Below are positions 54,811 through 64,000 of a stretch of 64,000 nt of DNA, in pieces. The notes beneath the pieces were generated by a model. That model had not been told where the DNA came from. It saw only the letters and a program-made list of their open reading frames with translations, and did not search any database. Origin of the DNA: Komarekiella delphini-convector SJRDD-AB1 (GTDB lineage: Bacteria > Cyanobacteriota > Cyanobacteriia > Cyanobacteriales > Nostocaceae); assembly GCF_014831675.1 (NCBI RefSeq), contig NZ_VJXY01000002.1, positions 124,001-188,000 of the forward strand, read 5' to 3'. A program made the translations under genes and the position numbers. Numbering within the stretch: the first letter of the stretch is position 1; each line of letters opens with the position of its first letter.

Positions 54811-56754
54811 ATGGCAAATTACTGGGCGATCGCTATTGGCATCAATCAATATCAGTTATTTCAACCTTTGAGTTATGCCCAAGCCGATGCTGAGGCACTA
54901 AAGGATTTTTTGGTGACAGAAGCAGGTTTTACCAGCGAACACTGCTTACTGATGACAGATACTTCGCCACCGAGAGGAAATAGATCAACCCATCCAACTA
55001 AAGAAAATATTTTGCTTTTGCTTGAAGATTTAGCCGCGACAAGTTTTCAGCCGCAAGACTATCTGTGGTTATTCTTTAGCGGTTATGGGGTCAATTACAA
55101 CGGCAAAGATTACTTAATACCAATAGAAGGAAACCCCGAACTGGTTCTAGAGACTGGCATAGAAGTGCGATCGCTAATGCAAAGTCTGAAACTTGCTGAC
55201 TTAAATGCATTACTACTATTCGATATCAACCGCGCTTTTGGTACTCAAGCGGATGCTCCCGTTGGCGAAGAAATCATAGAACTAGCCCAAGAACTACAAA
55301 TTGCCACAATTCTTTCTTGCCAGCCAGAACAATTCTCACACGAAAATAGCGACCTAGGTCATGGATTCTTTACAGCGGCGTTGTTAGAAGCTTTGCGTTC
55401 TGGGAATGGCAACAGCTTAGCTGATTTAGAAAGCTACCTGAACTTGATCACGCCCCAATTATGTCAACATCACTGGCGTCCCATCCAAAATCCTGCCACT
55501 ATCATCCCATCAAGGCAGCAAATAATCTTGCCGCAATTAGCAGTAGAAAGCAACCTGGAAGCAGATCCGATTATTTATCCAGAAGAATCCTTTGCTGTTG
55601 CTCGTGCAGCTCCCCCACTTGATGACAATCCTTCTAGAACTTCAGCAGATCAAGGTAAGTGGGGAGAAGACACAACAGTACAAACTACTGTGAGTCAATC
55701 CTCCCAACAAAAAGCAGGAGACGAAGAAGTAGTTATATCAGCTTCCGAGCCAGTAGGCACTCTTCCAGATACAAATCCGATGCAGGAAACTTCCTTAGAA
55801 GTGATTCCTTCACACCAGTTATCTCAACAAGATAAACCCATTCACGATGCTGGCTCCTCTTCTCAAGCCTATGTCTCCCGATTGCCAGCGAATCAGGCAG
55901 ATATCTCCTTGTGGAAACAGTTTATGTTGTGGGGTGGAGGCAGCATGGTAGTAGCAGGTTTAATCGCAGTCCTTTTTCTCCGCAATCAAGCAACTTTTAG
56001 AATTAAGCAAATATCAAGGGAATCACCCACTGCTGCTAGTGATCCTACGTTCCAGGATTCACCAGATGGTCGCTCCATCAATGAAATTAATCCCTCATCA
56101 GGTCAATCAAAAACTCGCCCCAGAACACAAATAGCTTCTAGCTCCCAGTCAAAACGGAATCAAGCAGTATTAGACTTAGGGAAAATGTCGCTCCGGCCAA
56201 CTCAAGCTAGCGATCTGAGCTTGGCGATCGCCACAGCCCGGAAAATTCAACCCGGTGAACCGCTTTACGAACAAGCTCAGGAGAATATAAAGATTTGGAG
56301 CCGGATGATTTTAGATTTAGCCGAGAGTCGTGCTAGACAAAGGCGATATGGTAATGCCATTGCGACCGCGCAGTTAATCACCAAAGACGAAGCCCTTTAT
56401 GCCAAAGCACAAGCAGCAATTAACCAGTGGCGGATAGAAGGCAAGCAGTATGTGAGCAATAAAACTCTTTTAGACGCAGCGAATGCTTTGATTAAGCCCG
56501 GACAGGCATCTACTTACAATCGTGCTATCGAAGTTGCCAAGAGAATACCATCAGGTCAGCCAGGCTTTGATACTGCTCAAAAATTGATCAATAAATGGAG
56601 TGAAAAAATTTTAGATTTAGCTAAAAGTCGTGCTGCTCAAGGAGAACTCAATGCGGCAATTAAAACTGCTGCTCTAGTCCCAGAAGTAACGGCCGCTTAT
56701 GAAGATGCTCAAGATGCTATCCAAAAATGGCAGGACAGGAGAATTAGAAATTAA
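54811..56754 (+). CDS. Caspase-fold membrane protein without the catalytic dyad
   Basis: 647 aa. Residues about 1-250 form a peptidase C14 (orthocaspase) domain starting WAIAIGINQYQ. The active-site positions are changed: Tyr92 replaces His in FFSGYG (normally SGHG), and Asn140 replaces Cys in LLFDINRAFG (normally D-x-C). A transmembrane helix lies at about 371-390 (GGGSMVVAGLIAVLFL). The C-terminal part (about 450-647) has about four helical repeats with a RARQ/A-x-x-x-I/L-x-x-GxPxYxxAQxxIxxW pattern. It is likely a pseudo-protease acting by binding. No frameshift is visible. Confidence 0.85.
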   Translation: MANYWAIAIGINQYQLFQPLSYAQADAEALKDFLVTEAGFTSEHCLLMTDTSPPRGNRSTHPTKENILLLLEDLAATSFQPQDYLWLFFSGYGVNYNGKDYLIPIEGNPELVLETGIEVRSLMQSLKLADLNALLLFDINRAFGTQADAPVGEEIIELAQELQIATILSCQPEQFSHENSDLGHGFFTAALLEALRSGNGNSLADLESYLNLITPQLCQHHWRPIQNPATIIPSRQQIILPQLAVESNLEADPIIYPEESFAVARAAPPLDDNPSRTSADQGKWGEDTTVQTTVSQSSQQKAGDEEVVISASEPVGTLPDTNPMQETSLEVIPSHQLSQQDKPIHDAGSSSQAYVSRLPANQADISLWKQFMLWGGGSMVVAGLIAVLFLRNQATFRIKQISRESPTAASDPTFQDSPDGRSINEINPSSGQSKTRPRTQIASSSQSKRNQAVLDLGKMSLRPTQASDLSLAIATARKIQPGEPLYEQAQENIKIWSRMILDLAESRARQRRYGNAIATAQLITKDEALYAKAQAAINQWRIEGKQYVSNKTLLDAANALIKPGQASTYNRAIEVAKRIPSGQPGFDTAQKLINKWSEKILDLAKSRAAQGELNAAIKTAALVPEVTAAYEDAQDAIQKWQDRRIRN

Positions 56755-56773
56755 AAATGGTCGAAAAGTTCAA

Positions 56774-56811
56774 AGTCCAGAGTCAAAAGCAACTGCCATT
56801 GACCCTGGACT
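56774..56811. terminator. Hairpin between convergent genes
   Basis: AGTCCAG-A-GTCAA (56774-56786) pairs with TTGAC-C-CTGGACT (56799-56811), one mismatch. It lies between the caspase-fold gene and the Mo-nitro_C gene. The sequence is of the GTCCAGAGTC repeat type. There is no T-run. Confidence 0.55.
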
Positions 56812-56842
56812 ATTAATGATTGAACTATTGACTGACTCTGTG

Positions 56843-57220
56843 TTAACAGTACTGCGACACATCCTCACCACATTCATCGGCTAGATAGCACATCGCTCGG
56901 AAACGTAAGCCAACGACTTCATCATATAAGGGGTTAAGCTTACACATTGGCGGAATGTGAAACAAGGTTTTCCCGAATAATTTGACATCGCGCTCAAAGG
57001 GGCACTGAGATGGAATCAGTTTGCACAAACGGTGAGCTAATTGGCGATCGCGAACTTGAATGCTGTCTACTCGCTGCCTTAAAGGTTGGAGAATATTATA
57101 GTAAGACTTGGAAGTAGAACGGTGCAACTGGGTTACATGAGCATCACTAGCCTCTGCTTGACTGATCAATACCCAGCTTGCCAAAAAAATCTTTTTTGTG
57201 GTATTATTAAATACCTTCAT
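56843..57220 (-). CDS. Mo-nitro_C (Mo-dependent nitrogenase C-terminus-like) protein
   Basis: 125 aa. The C-terminal 75 residues match the cyanobacterial Mo-nitro_C family: HRLCKLIPSQCPFERDVKLF, LFHIPPMCKLNPLYDEVVGL and CYLADECGEDVSQYC. Conserved Cys residues suggest metal or redox chemistry. Despite the family name, its role is not established, and such proteins occur in non-fixing strains too. The hydrophobic N-terminus (KKIFLASWVLISQAEAS) could be a weak membrane segment. Confidence 0.83.
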   Translation of the reverse strand: MKVFNNTTKKIFLASWVLISQAEASDAHVTQLHRSTSKSYYNILQPLRQRVDSIQVRDRQLAHRLCKLIPSQCPFERDVKLFGKTLFHIPPMCKLNPLYDEVVGLRFRAMCYLADECGEDVSQYC

Positions 57221-57720
57221 GGTTAGTCCTCTGTGTTATTGAGGGTATTCATCTTTCCGATGAATATATACAAAGTGGCAACGACCTTTCCCGGAAGAAT
57301 CGTGTTCTGACTGACGATACAATATAGTGTTTGAGTAGCCACTTAAGTCAGAACCTAATTTATTACTACATCAAGTTAATCGCAAATTTTGCGGAGTGGT
57401 AGTGTAGTACCACTGATCTTGTTCATATCTTGACACAGTTTAAATTTTAATAAAGACATCTGCCATTGGACAGGTTCTATTGTAACATTTACAAAATTTA
57501 ATCTAATTAATTCCTGTAATTAATTTTGGTAAGTATAAATATTAGCGATGGAAATAATTTTGCTGGTGGCTGAATGCTTCACAAGCACAGAGAAGTTTAA
57601 GCATAGGCTTTTGAGAAGCCCAATCATCAGCTTCCAGCACTCGCAACTACAGAAGGATGTTAGACCTTCAGGGGTAGTTTGCCGCAAGAAATCTCTGCCC
57701 CTAATGGTTCGGTAATAGAA
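57221..57720. other. Divergent spacer before the anion permease
   Basis: About 500 bp. Two adjacent palindromes are listed separately (57381-57413). No gene is supported. It holds promoters for both neighbours. Confidence 0.5.
57381..57413. promoter_or_regulatory. Two adjacent palindromes, possible operators
   Basis: CGCAAA-T-TTTGCG (57381-57393) and, 2 bp on, GTGGTA-GTGTAG-TACCAC (57396-57413). Both are perfect inverted repeats of protein-binding-site size. They lie 160 bp upstream of the Mo-nitro_C gene and about 300 bp upstream of the permease. Confidence 0.5.
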
Positions 57721-58917
57721 GTGATTATTCTGCAATTTGCAACTTATAGCGTATTAGGGCTGACTTACCTAGGATTAGCATTGGGTTACATTCCGGGTTT
57801 ACGCATGAACCGCGCCACCATTGCTTTGGTCGGGTCTGCCTTTTTAATTGCTTTAGGTGCTCTGAATTTGCAGGAGGCTTGGCAGGCAATTGATGCCAAT
57901 ACCATTGTATTTCTACTGAGTATGATGGTAGTCAATGCCAACCTATCTTTTGCAGGATTTTTTCGGCGATCGCTGTCAGTGATATTGAGTGTGACTCGCA
58001 GCCCGCTAGGCTTATTGATTGCCTTAACTTTTGGTAGTGGTATCCTCTCCGCTTTTTTTCTCAATGACACCCTGGCGCTAATTTTTACACCCTTGACCTT
58101 GAGCTTGACTGAAGCTTTGGGTTTAAATCCGATTCCTTACTTACTTGCGATCGCCGGTGCAACTAACATCGGCTCAGTAGCAACCTTGAGCGGTAATCCC
58201 CAAAACATCCTAATTGGCTCCTTTTCCGGCATCTCCTATCTAGATTTTCTGCGGGCGTTGGCTCCCGTTGCCCTAACTGGCTTGGTAATTCAAATAGGAC
58301 TACTGTGGCTACTTTACCCAGATGTTCGCTCTACCCAGCCTCGCCAACAGATACCCATTAGCAAAGAACGCATCTTCAAACCCTTATTTAATAAAAGTTT
58401 ACTGATCACCACCGGGTTACTAATTGCATTTACTGTTGGTTTACCCTTAGCTGAGTCTGCCTTAGTAGCTGCTAGCTTATTGCTAATCACTCGACGGATA
58501 AAACCCCACCGCATTTTGAAAAAGGTGGATTGGAACTTGCTAGTGATGTTTTCTGGACTGTTTATCCTGACTAGAGCTACACAGAAGTTGAATTTGCTAC
58601 AGCCATTTACCCACGCGGTTAACTCAGCTGCGAGTTTATTGGGTGTAACTGTTATGCTGTCCAACTTGATTTCTAATGTTCCGGCTGTACTCTTACTTCA
58701 ACCCCTAATTTCTCAAAATGATACCAAGTCTTGGCTATTACTAGCAGCCGGCTCAACTTTAGCAGGCAATCTCACCTTATTTGGTGCAGTCGCTAACCTG
58801 ATCACTGTAGAAGCTGCTGCTGAGCTTGGTTACAAGCTGACTTTTTGGGAGCATTTGCGTTTTGGAGCGCCGTTAACAGTATGTACTCTGTTTCTAGTTT
58901 ACTTGTTGGTTAACTGA
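57721..58917 (+). CDS. SLC13/ArsB-NhaD superfamily anion permease
   Basis: 398 aa from the GTG at 57721; a TTG at 57679 would give 412 aa and cannot be excluded. There are about ten transmembrane segments. Landmarks are NTIVFLLSMMVVNANLS near residue 60, SAFFLNDTLALIFTPL near 115, and ATLSGNPQNILIGS near 165. The second half repeats the fold (SNVPAVLLLQPL). The substrate (arsenite, sulfate, dicarboxylate) is not determined. No ars genes are nearby. Confidence 0.86.
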   Translation: MIILQFATYSVLGLTYLGLALGYIPGLRMNRATIALVGSAFLIALGALNLQEAWQAIDANTIVFLLSMMVVNANLSFAGFFRRSLSVILSVTRSPLGLLIALTFGSGILSAFFLNDTLALIFTPLTLSLTEALGLNPIPYLLAIAGATNIGSVATLSGNPQNILIGSFSGISYLDFLRALAPVALTGLVIQIGLLWLLYPDVRSTQPRQQIPISKERIFKPLFNKSLLITTGLLIAFTVGLPLAESALVAASLLLITRRIKPHRILKKVDWNLLVMFSGLFILTRATQKLNLLQPFTHAVNSAASLLGVTVMLSNLISNVPAVLLLQPLISQNDTKSWLLLAAGSTLAGNLTLFGAVANLITVEAAAELGYKLTFWEHLRFGAPLTVCTLFLVYLLVN

Positions 58918-59171
58918 ATGTGCGTGCGTGAACTAAAAGTTGAATAAAAACAACAAACCTACGCTGAAAACAACTGCGGCGCCATCAGGGTTAGTTCTCC
59001 AAAAGTTTGAGAAACAATTATTAAGGCAAATGGTTTTTCTCTAAATTTCCCACCAAAGCGCAAAGACGCTCAGAAGAATTCTGCGTCTCTGTCTTGGAAA
59101 GTTCTGTTCGGAGGAAACCTCCGCTCAGACTTTCCGCTGCGCCTCTGCGTGAGATTTTTATCTTGAATTCC
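58918..59171. repeat. Convergent spacer with a degenerate dispersed repeat
   Basis: 59095-59150 shares AAGTTCTGTTCGGAGGAA and GCTCAGACTTTCCGC with the element at 33786, with the central part deleted. Nothing else is recognised. Confidence 0.65.
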
Positions 59172-60941
59172 CTACGATGCTACCTGAGCAGCAGTACGAG
59201 TCCGGCGTCTTCTGCCGTCAGCGACTTTCACAGGCGGCTCATCAGGAATTTGCATTAACAAAGTTACAGATGGTTGACATTGCAATTCTCGACGGATAGA
59301 ACGTTGCAATTCCCGCTCTAAAGTTCCTTGCAATCCACCCCAGTCTATATCTGCTGCTTCACTTTCGGGGGCAGCAAATTCTGACCAGCGCACAGTCAGG
59401 ATTTCTTCAATTCGCTGTTGCACCCATTTTTGCACAAGCGATCGCTCCATACTTGTCACGACACCGCGCAGATGAATTTCTGGCTTGGCCATGAGTTTGC
59501 CATTCCAATCAATAGCAGCGGCAATGGTAACAATACCTTCCTCTGCCATGCGTTGCCGTTCTTGCAGTACCTTGGCGCTCACCATTCCAGAACTGGTAGT
59601 ATCCACAAGTTCTATACCAGATGGCACTTTACCCCCAACCCGCAGAGAATCTTCGGTAAGTTCCACCACATCGCCATTCTGGATAATTATCATGTTTTCT
59701 GCGGGAATGCCCATACTCTGAGCCGTTTCCGAGTGCTTTACCAGCATCCGATGTTCGCCGTGAACTGGCACGAAAAACTTGGGTCGAGTTAAGGCAATCA
59801 TTAACTTTTGGTCTTCCTGACAGCCATGACCAGAGACGTGAATCCCTTTATCCCGACCATAGACTACTTTTGCCCCTTGAATCATCAATTTATCGATGGT
59901 GTTGACTACAGCGATTGTGTTTCCCGGAATCGGGTTTGCAGAGAATACTACTGTGTCTCCTGGGCGAATTTTAATGTGGGGGTGTTCTTTGTTAGCAATA
60001 CGGGTCATAGCTGACATTGGCTCACCTTGAGAACCTGTAGTGAGAATCAGCACTCTTTCATCAGGCATGTTACGGACTGCGTGCAATGGTTGCAGCAGGT
60101 TATCTTCACACTTGATGTAACCTAGATTGCGGGCATGAGCAATCAAATTCAGCATCGAACGCCCTACAACTGACACTACACGATTTTGCTTCTTCGCCAG
60201 ATCCAAAATCATGTTGATGCGATGCACTGAGGAAGCAAAGGTCGTGACAAACAGTCGCCCAGTGGCTTGACTGAATACCCGGTCAAGATTGGGATAAACT
60301 GAACGTTCTGAAGGGGTGAATCCTGGTACTTCTGAATTTGTTGAATCACTTAAGAGCGCCAAAACGCCTTTTTCACCGTGTTCTGCTAGGCGTTGCAAGT
60401 CAAACTTTTCACCATCCACTGGGGTGTGGTCGATTTTAAAATCTCCTGTGTGGATAACGACACCAAGAGGTGTATGGATGGCAACAGTGAAGCTATCAGC
60501 GATGGAGTGAGTGTTGCGGATATATTCTACTAAAAAGTTTTTGCCAATCCGCACTACATCACGTGGTAAAACTTTTCTTAACTCCGTGCGATCGCGCACT
60601 CCTGCTTCTTCCAATTTACCCTCTAGCATTGCCATTGCTAGTCTTGGGCCATAAATCACAGGTATGTCAAATTGCTTCAGGTGAAAAGCAATTCCACCGA
60701 TATGGTCTTCATGACCGTGGGTGACAATCATCCCTTTAATTTTGTGACGATTTTCCCGTAAATATGTCGTATCTGGCAGAACAATATTTACCCCATGCAT
60801 TGCTTCTGTAGGAAATGCCAATCCTGCATCTAACAGGATAATTTCATCGTCATACTCGAAAACACAGGTATTTTTTCCAATTTCATGCAAACCACCCAAA
60901 GGAATAATTTTTAGGGCGGAGTTAGCTTCGTTTTTAGCCAT
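59172..60941 (-). CDS. rnj: Ribonuclease J
   Basis: Metallo-beta-lactamase/beta-CASP RNase for mRNA decay and rRNA maturation, 589 aa. The metal motif is THGHEDHIGG near residue 75, with HTGDFKIDHTPVDG near 165 and SGHGCQEDQKLM near 370 in the beta-CASP part. The C-terminal extension (about 460-589) is basic-rich at the end (ADGRRRRTRTAAQ). It is third in asd-dapA-rnj on the same strand, an order that recurs in cyanobacteria and some Firmicutes. Confidence 0.96.
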   Translation of the reverse strand: MAKNEANSALKIIPLGGLHEIGKNTCVFEYDDEIILLDAGLAFPTEAMHGVNIVLPDTTYLRENRHKIKGMIVTHGHEDHIGGIAFHLKQFDIPVIYGPRLAMAMLEGKLEEAGVRDRTELRKVLPRDVVRIGKNFLVEYIRNTHSIADSFTVAIHTPLGVVIHTGDFKIDHTPVDGEKFDLQRLAEHGEKGVLALLSDSTNSEVPGFTPSERSVYPNLDRVFSQATGRLFVTTFASSVHRINMILDLAKKQNRVVSVVGRSMLNLIAHARNLGYIKCEDNLLQPLHAVRNMPDERVLILTTGSQGEPMSAMTRIANKEHPHIKIRPGDTVVFSANPIPGNTIAVVNTIDKLMIQGAKVVYGRDKGIHVSGHGCQEDQKLMIALTRPKFFVPVHGEHRMLVKHSETAQSMGIPAENMIIIQNGDVVELTEDSLRVGGKVPSGIELVDTTSSGMVSAKVLQERQRMAEEGIVTIAAAIDWNGKLMAKPEIHLRGVVTSMERSLVQKWVQQRIEEILTVRWSEFAAPESEAADIDWGGLQGTLERELQRSIRRELQCQPSVTLLMQIPDEPPVKVADGRRRRTRTAAQVAS

Positions 60942-61221
60942 TTTCTCCTTAGATTTTTGTTTGTTGTTAATCAGTTGATAGTTAGCGATCTTGTATTAAA
61001 GACAATTTAAGCTGTCTATTAAGTCAGTCTAAAAGCAACCAAATTTTAATTGTTAGATGTTCAATTTTTTGTTCAATAAAATTGACTGTACAGTGAAGGA
61101 TTCATAGTATATCTATCAGTCCTAACACAGGTATTTCGATTGCAACCTGTTAACAATTATGACCGTTGTTTATATCTGTCTTTGGCAACTAGCAAATTGC
61201 CAGCACTCAATAAGCTGGTGC

Positions 61222-62109
61222 TTAGATTAAACTCAGTTCTTTAAGAACCACCTCTAACTTTTGACTGACTTCTGAATCCGCTTCTTCGCATAACGGCAGA
61301 CGAGTTGAACCAACCTCCCAACCTCGAAGTTTCAGTGCTTTTTTAACCGGAATGGGATTTGAAGTTAAAAATAAAGCTTTAAACAACGGGAATAGTTGAA
61401 GATGAATTTCAGTGGCAACTTCAATTTTACCCGTACTAAAAGCTTGGATCATCTGCTGTAGTTGGTTTCCTACCAGATGAGAAGCCACACTTACAACACC
61501 CTTTGCCCCGATTGCTAACAAGGGCAAGGTCATGTAATCATCACCAGAGTATATCTGGAACTCTTTTGGTGTCAAGCGGCGAATTTCGCTTGCCTGATCT
61601 ATGTTACCAGTGGATTCTTTAATCCCGACAATATTGTTGACCTGAGCTAACCGGGCAACTGTTTCTGGCTGAAGGTTTTGTCCGGTACGACCAGGGATAT
61701 TGTATAACAACAACGGTAGGTCGGGACAGGCTTGTGCTATCGCCTGAAAGTGCGCTTCTAGTCCTGCTTGCGGCGGTTTGTTGTAATAAGGAACAACTTG
61801 TAACGAACCATGGACTCCTATTTTAGCTGCTTTTTGGGTTGCTGCGATCGCTTCTTTGGTGGAATTGGAGCCACACCCTGCTATAACCTTGGCTTTTCCT
61901 GCCACAGACTGCAATACCTCGACAAACAACTGGTATTCCTCGTCCCAACTCAGGGTAGGAGATTCCCCTGTTGTACCGCACACCACCAATGTATCTGTAC
62001 CGTTGCTTACTAGATGCGCTGCCAATTCTGCCGCTACATCATAGTTGACACTACCGTCTGCTTTAAACGGTGTAATCATAGCGGTTAAAACGCTGCCAAA
62101 ATCTCCCAC
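61222..62109 (-). CDS. dapA: 4-hydroxy-tetrahydrodipicolinate synthase
   Basis: Lysine/diaminopimelate pathway enzyme that condenses pyruvate with aspartate semialdehyde, 295 aa. The Schiff-base Lys is in VGIKESTGN near residue 166. GTTGESPTL near 45 and YNIPGRTG near 136 (with Tyr) are intact. It follows asd on the same strand and supplies peptidoglycan and lysine. Confidence 0.97.
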   Translation of the reverse strand: MGDFGSVLTAMITPFKADGSVNYDVAAELAAHLVSNGTDTLVVCGTTGESPTLSWDEEYQLFVEVLQSVAGKAKVIAGCGSNSTKEAIAATQKAAKIGVHGSLQVVPYYNKPPQAGLEAHFQAIAQACPDLPLLLYNIPGRTGQNLQPETVARLAQVNNIVGIKESTGNIDQASEIRRLTPKEFQIYSGDDYMTLPLLAIGAKGVVSVASHLVGNQLQQMIQAFSTGKIEVATEIHLQLFPLFKALFLTSNPIPVKKALKLRGWEVGSTRLPLCEEADSEVSQKLEVVLKELSLI

Positions 62110-62241
62110 CCTCTTTTCACTCCTAAATTACCCTCTTTGTTTTTGTATCTTGGTGGATTTATATTGTAATAACCTATCTGCAAATTGCTTTCAAGCGTGA
62201 TTCCCACATTTGTTCTTGAATTAATGACTAATGAGCAATAA

Positions 62242-63285
62242 CTAGCTTGAAACGTATGCTTTATTAACTTTAAGTAGATTTTTTTCAACCAACAATTCGG
62301 CAATTTGTACTGCATTCAACGCTGCGCCTTTTCGGATTTGATCACCACACAGCCAAAGTTCTAAGCCGCATGGATGAGAAATATCTTGTCGAATTCTTCC
62401 TACTAAAACTTCATCTTTACCAGTTGCTTCAATTGGCATAGGGAAATGATTATTCTCCCAATTTTCTACCAATTTTACTCCAGGGGAGTGATTTAAAATT
62501 TTTCTAGCTTCATCTGAGCTAAAAGGACTCTCAAATTCGAGATTGATTGCTTCTGAATGAGCACGGAGTACGGGAACCCGTACACAAGTTGCGGTAATTC
62601 TGATTTTTTGAGTGCCAAAAATTTTTCGAGTTTCGTTGACCATTTTCATTTCTTCTTCACAATACCCCAAATCATTTAATGGGGAGTTATGTGGAAATAA
62701 ATTAAATGCCAACGGGTAAGGTAATACCTCGGCAACTGGTGGCTGTCCTTGTAATATAGCGTTTGTTTGGGTTTTGACTTCTGCCATTGCTTTTGCACCA
62801 GCGCCACTAGCAGATTGGTAGGTAGATACTACAATGCGTTGCACTGGTTTCACTTTATGCAAGGGCCATACTGCTACTGTCATTAAAATTGTCGTGCAGT
62901 TAGGGTTGGCAATAATGCCTTGGTGATTGGCGGCAGCTAATGGATTCACCTCTGGCACTACCAATGGTACTTCTGGATTCATCCGAAAAGCACTGGAGTT
63001 ATCTATTACCACTGCACCCTTTTGTGTTGCAACTGCTGTCCAAGTTTTGGATGTGGAACCACCTGCGCTAGCTAGTACTAAGTCTACATTCTCAAAGGCG
63101 CGATCGCTCACTGGCTCAACCAGTAAATTTTCTCCTTTAAACTTTAGCGTCCGTCCTGCACTCCGCTCTGACGCCAATAACTTTAAATCAGCAATAGGAA
63201 AATTACGGTGCTCCAGTAATTCCAGCAACTCTGTGCCAACAGCACCAGTTGCTCCCAAAATAGCTACACGATAAAATTTAGACAA
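62242..63285 (-). CDS. asd: Aspartate-semialdehyde dehydrogenase
   Basis: Converts aspartyl phosphate to aspartate semialdehyde with NADPH, at the branch to Lys, Met and Thr. It is 347 aa from a TTG start at 63285, chosen because AAAGGAGG (63294-63301) lies 8 nt upstream and the protein then begins MSKFYRVAILGATGAVG, the family pattern. The frame is open back to 63318 but without a good ribosome site. The catalytic Cys is in NPNCTTILM near 128, and the Rossmann motif is GATGAVG. Confidence 0.94.
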   Translation of the reverse strand: MSKFYRVAILGATGAVGTELLELLEHRNFPIADLKLLASERSAGRTLKFKGENLLVEPVSDRAFENVDLVLASAGGSTSKTWTAVATQKGAVVIDNSSAFRMNPEVPLVVPEVNPLAAANHQGIIANPNCTTILMTVAVWPLHKVKPVQRIVVSTYQSASGAGAKAMAEVKTQTNAILQGQPPVAEVLPYPLAFNLFPHNSPLNDLGYCEEEMKMVNETRKIFGTQKIRITATCVRVPVLRAHSEAINLEFESPFSSDEARKILNHSPGVKLVENWENNHFPMPIEATGKDEVLVGRIRQDISHPCGLELWLCGDQIRKGAALNAVQIAELLVEKNLLKVNKAYVSS

Positions 63286-63318
63286 CCTGGCTTCCTCCTT
63301 TAAGAGGTTTATGTGCAA

Positions 63319-64000
63319 TTTTTTTGAACAATTTATGATTTACGTATATCTAAATGGCAATATGCAGTCATTAAATAGATTTGAATACTTTTAATTTTTC
63401 TCTATCTAACTAATTTAATTTAATAGATTTATATAAAATAATGCATTTATTTTTTCTATAATATGAGTCTAGGTTAAGTAATGTTGCAATTTACAACAAT
63501 TTTTACTCAACTTTTTCGTTAGTTCAAACTCCATATTCTACATAGTATATGACAAATTACTATTCAGTAGAAAGTAGAGATATCTGCACTTAGATGTGTC
63601 ACCTCTAAAATAAACGAGTGTACTGCCTATAAAGTTGGTTATTAGGATAATAGATTTACTACTATGATTCAGAACAAAATTAACCGAGTATCTAGCTATT
63701 GAGTAAAGCAATAGCTGTAGTATTATTTTACAATGCAGTCAGACCGAATGGTACAACTGACTCAACCTTGAAGTTACGAACTGCTGGTTGAGAACTAGAA
63801 TATCACGGTGTTAGCTCTCTGATAATAAGTCCTGAATTAAAAATGCCAAATTCAAGGTGAGAAAACCGTAAAACGAAGAATATTGATATACTTTTTCAAC
63901 ATTAATGCTCAAGACTCAGCGAAAACTCTGAGATGCGAAAGCCTCTGATAGCTGTATCACTGCCGAGATGTGCAAGCCTTTGCGCGTCTCCCTTGTGTCT
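63319..64000. other. A/T-rich region at the right edge
   Basis: About 680 bp with no convincing gene on either strand. It is A/T-rich up to about 63700 and then more mixed. In related genomes tig lies beyond asd in the opposite direction, so its promoter region may be here, but no tig start is visible before the window ends. Confidence 0.5.

Overview
This window comes from a filamentous, probably heterocyst-forming cyanobacterium of the Nostoc/Anabaena type. The evidence is a cyanophycin locus (cphB-cphA), an allophycocyanin-B gene (apcD), a Mo-nitro_C family protein, many HIP1 octamers (GCGATCGC), and dense heptanucleotide repeat arrays (TGACAAA, TGACTAA, GGGACTA, CCCAATA) of the kind typical of Nostocales. 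I see no rRNA, tRNA, CRISPR array, insertion sequence or prophage. It is chromosomal DNA, mostly housekeeping genes in short operons, with repeats and palindromes in the spacers.

Layout. 1-3.6 kb: partial larB/cpmA, a peptide-type binding lipoprotein, ispF and trmD. 4.4-8.1 kb: cyanophycinase and cyanophycin synthetase. 8.7-18.4 kb: tatA, a Ser/Thr kinase, cbiT, cdsA, a DUF2993 protein, an S4 pseudouridine synthase, a RodZ-like protein, malQ, a Nudix hydrolase, a RidA protein and an unknown. 18.5-22.6 kb: the pstSCAB phosphate transporter behind a Pho-box-like element. 23.4-31.6 kb: bioY, lspA, a Pro-rich repeat protein, an FHA-PBP1 fusion, a coupled DUF3038/DUF4335 pair and apt. 31.6-43.8 kb: a DppB-type permease, a Uma2 protein, purF, purL, apcD, rlmD, an anti-sigma-like ATPase and asnS. 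44.2-48.4 kb: a NIL protein, a NarL-type response regulator (Rre1/Ycf29-like), a 2Fe-2S protein and groES-groEL. 48.5-49.6 kb: two adjacent toxin-antitoxin loci (HicBA and a PIN/VapC pair). 50.1-58.9 kb: a REC-histidine kinase hybrid, an aldehyde dehydrogenase, a sulfite-oxidase-like enzyme, rpmF, a caspase-fold protein lacking the catalytic dyad, a Mo-nitro_C protein and an anion permease. 59.2-63.3 kb: asd-dapA-rnj.

How the parts connect. cphB and cphA form a same-strand unit for making and breaking down the nitrogen store cyanophycin. pstSCAB has a promoter-proximal direct-repeat element and a hairpin after pstS, which fits phosphate-starvation induction with extra PstS. groESL carries a K-box match, a sigma-70-like promoter and a perfect CIRCE within about 80 bp, and a response regulator resembling the heat-shock regulator Rre1 lies 1 kb upstream.

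Most notable observations: a HicA toxin reading frame with no ATG/GTG/TTG start (ATA sits where the start should be); a caspase-fold membrane protein with Tyr and Asn in place of the His/Cys dyad; an orphan terminator on the + strand between purL and apcD that suggests a small RNA; a nested stem-loop between cphB and cphA; a roughly 75-88 bp palindrome-rich repeat in three near-identical copies plus degenerate ones; and heptamer arrays that supply the start or stop codons of several genes. I did not find a clearly novel multi-gene system. The items above are the best leads.
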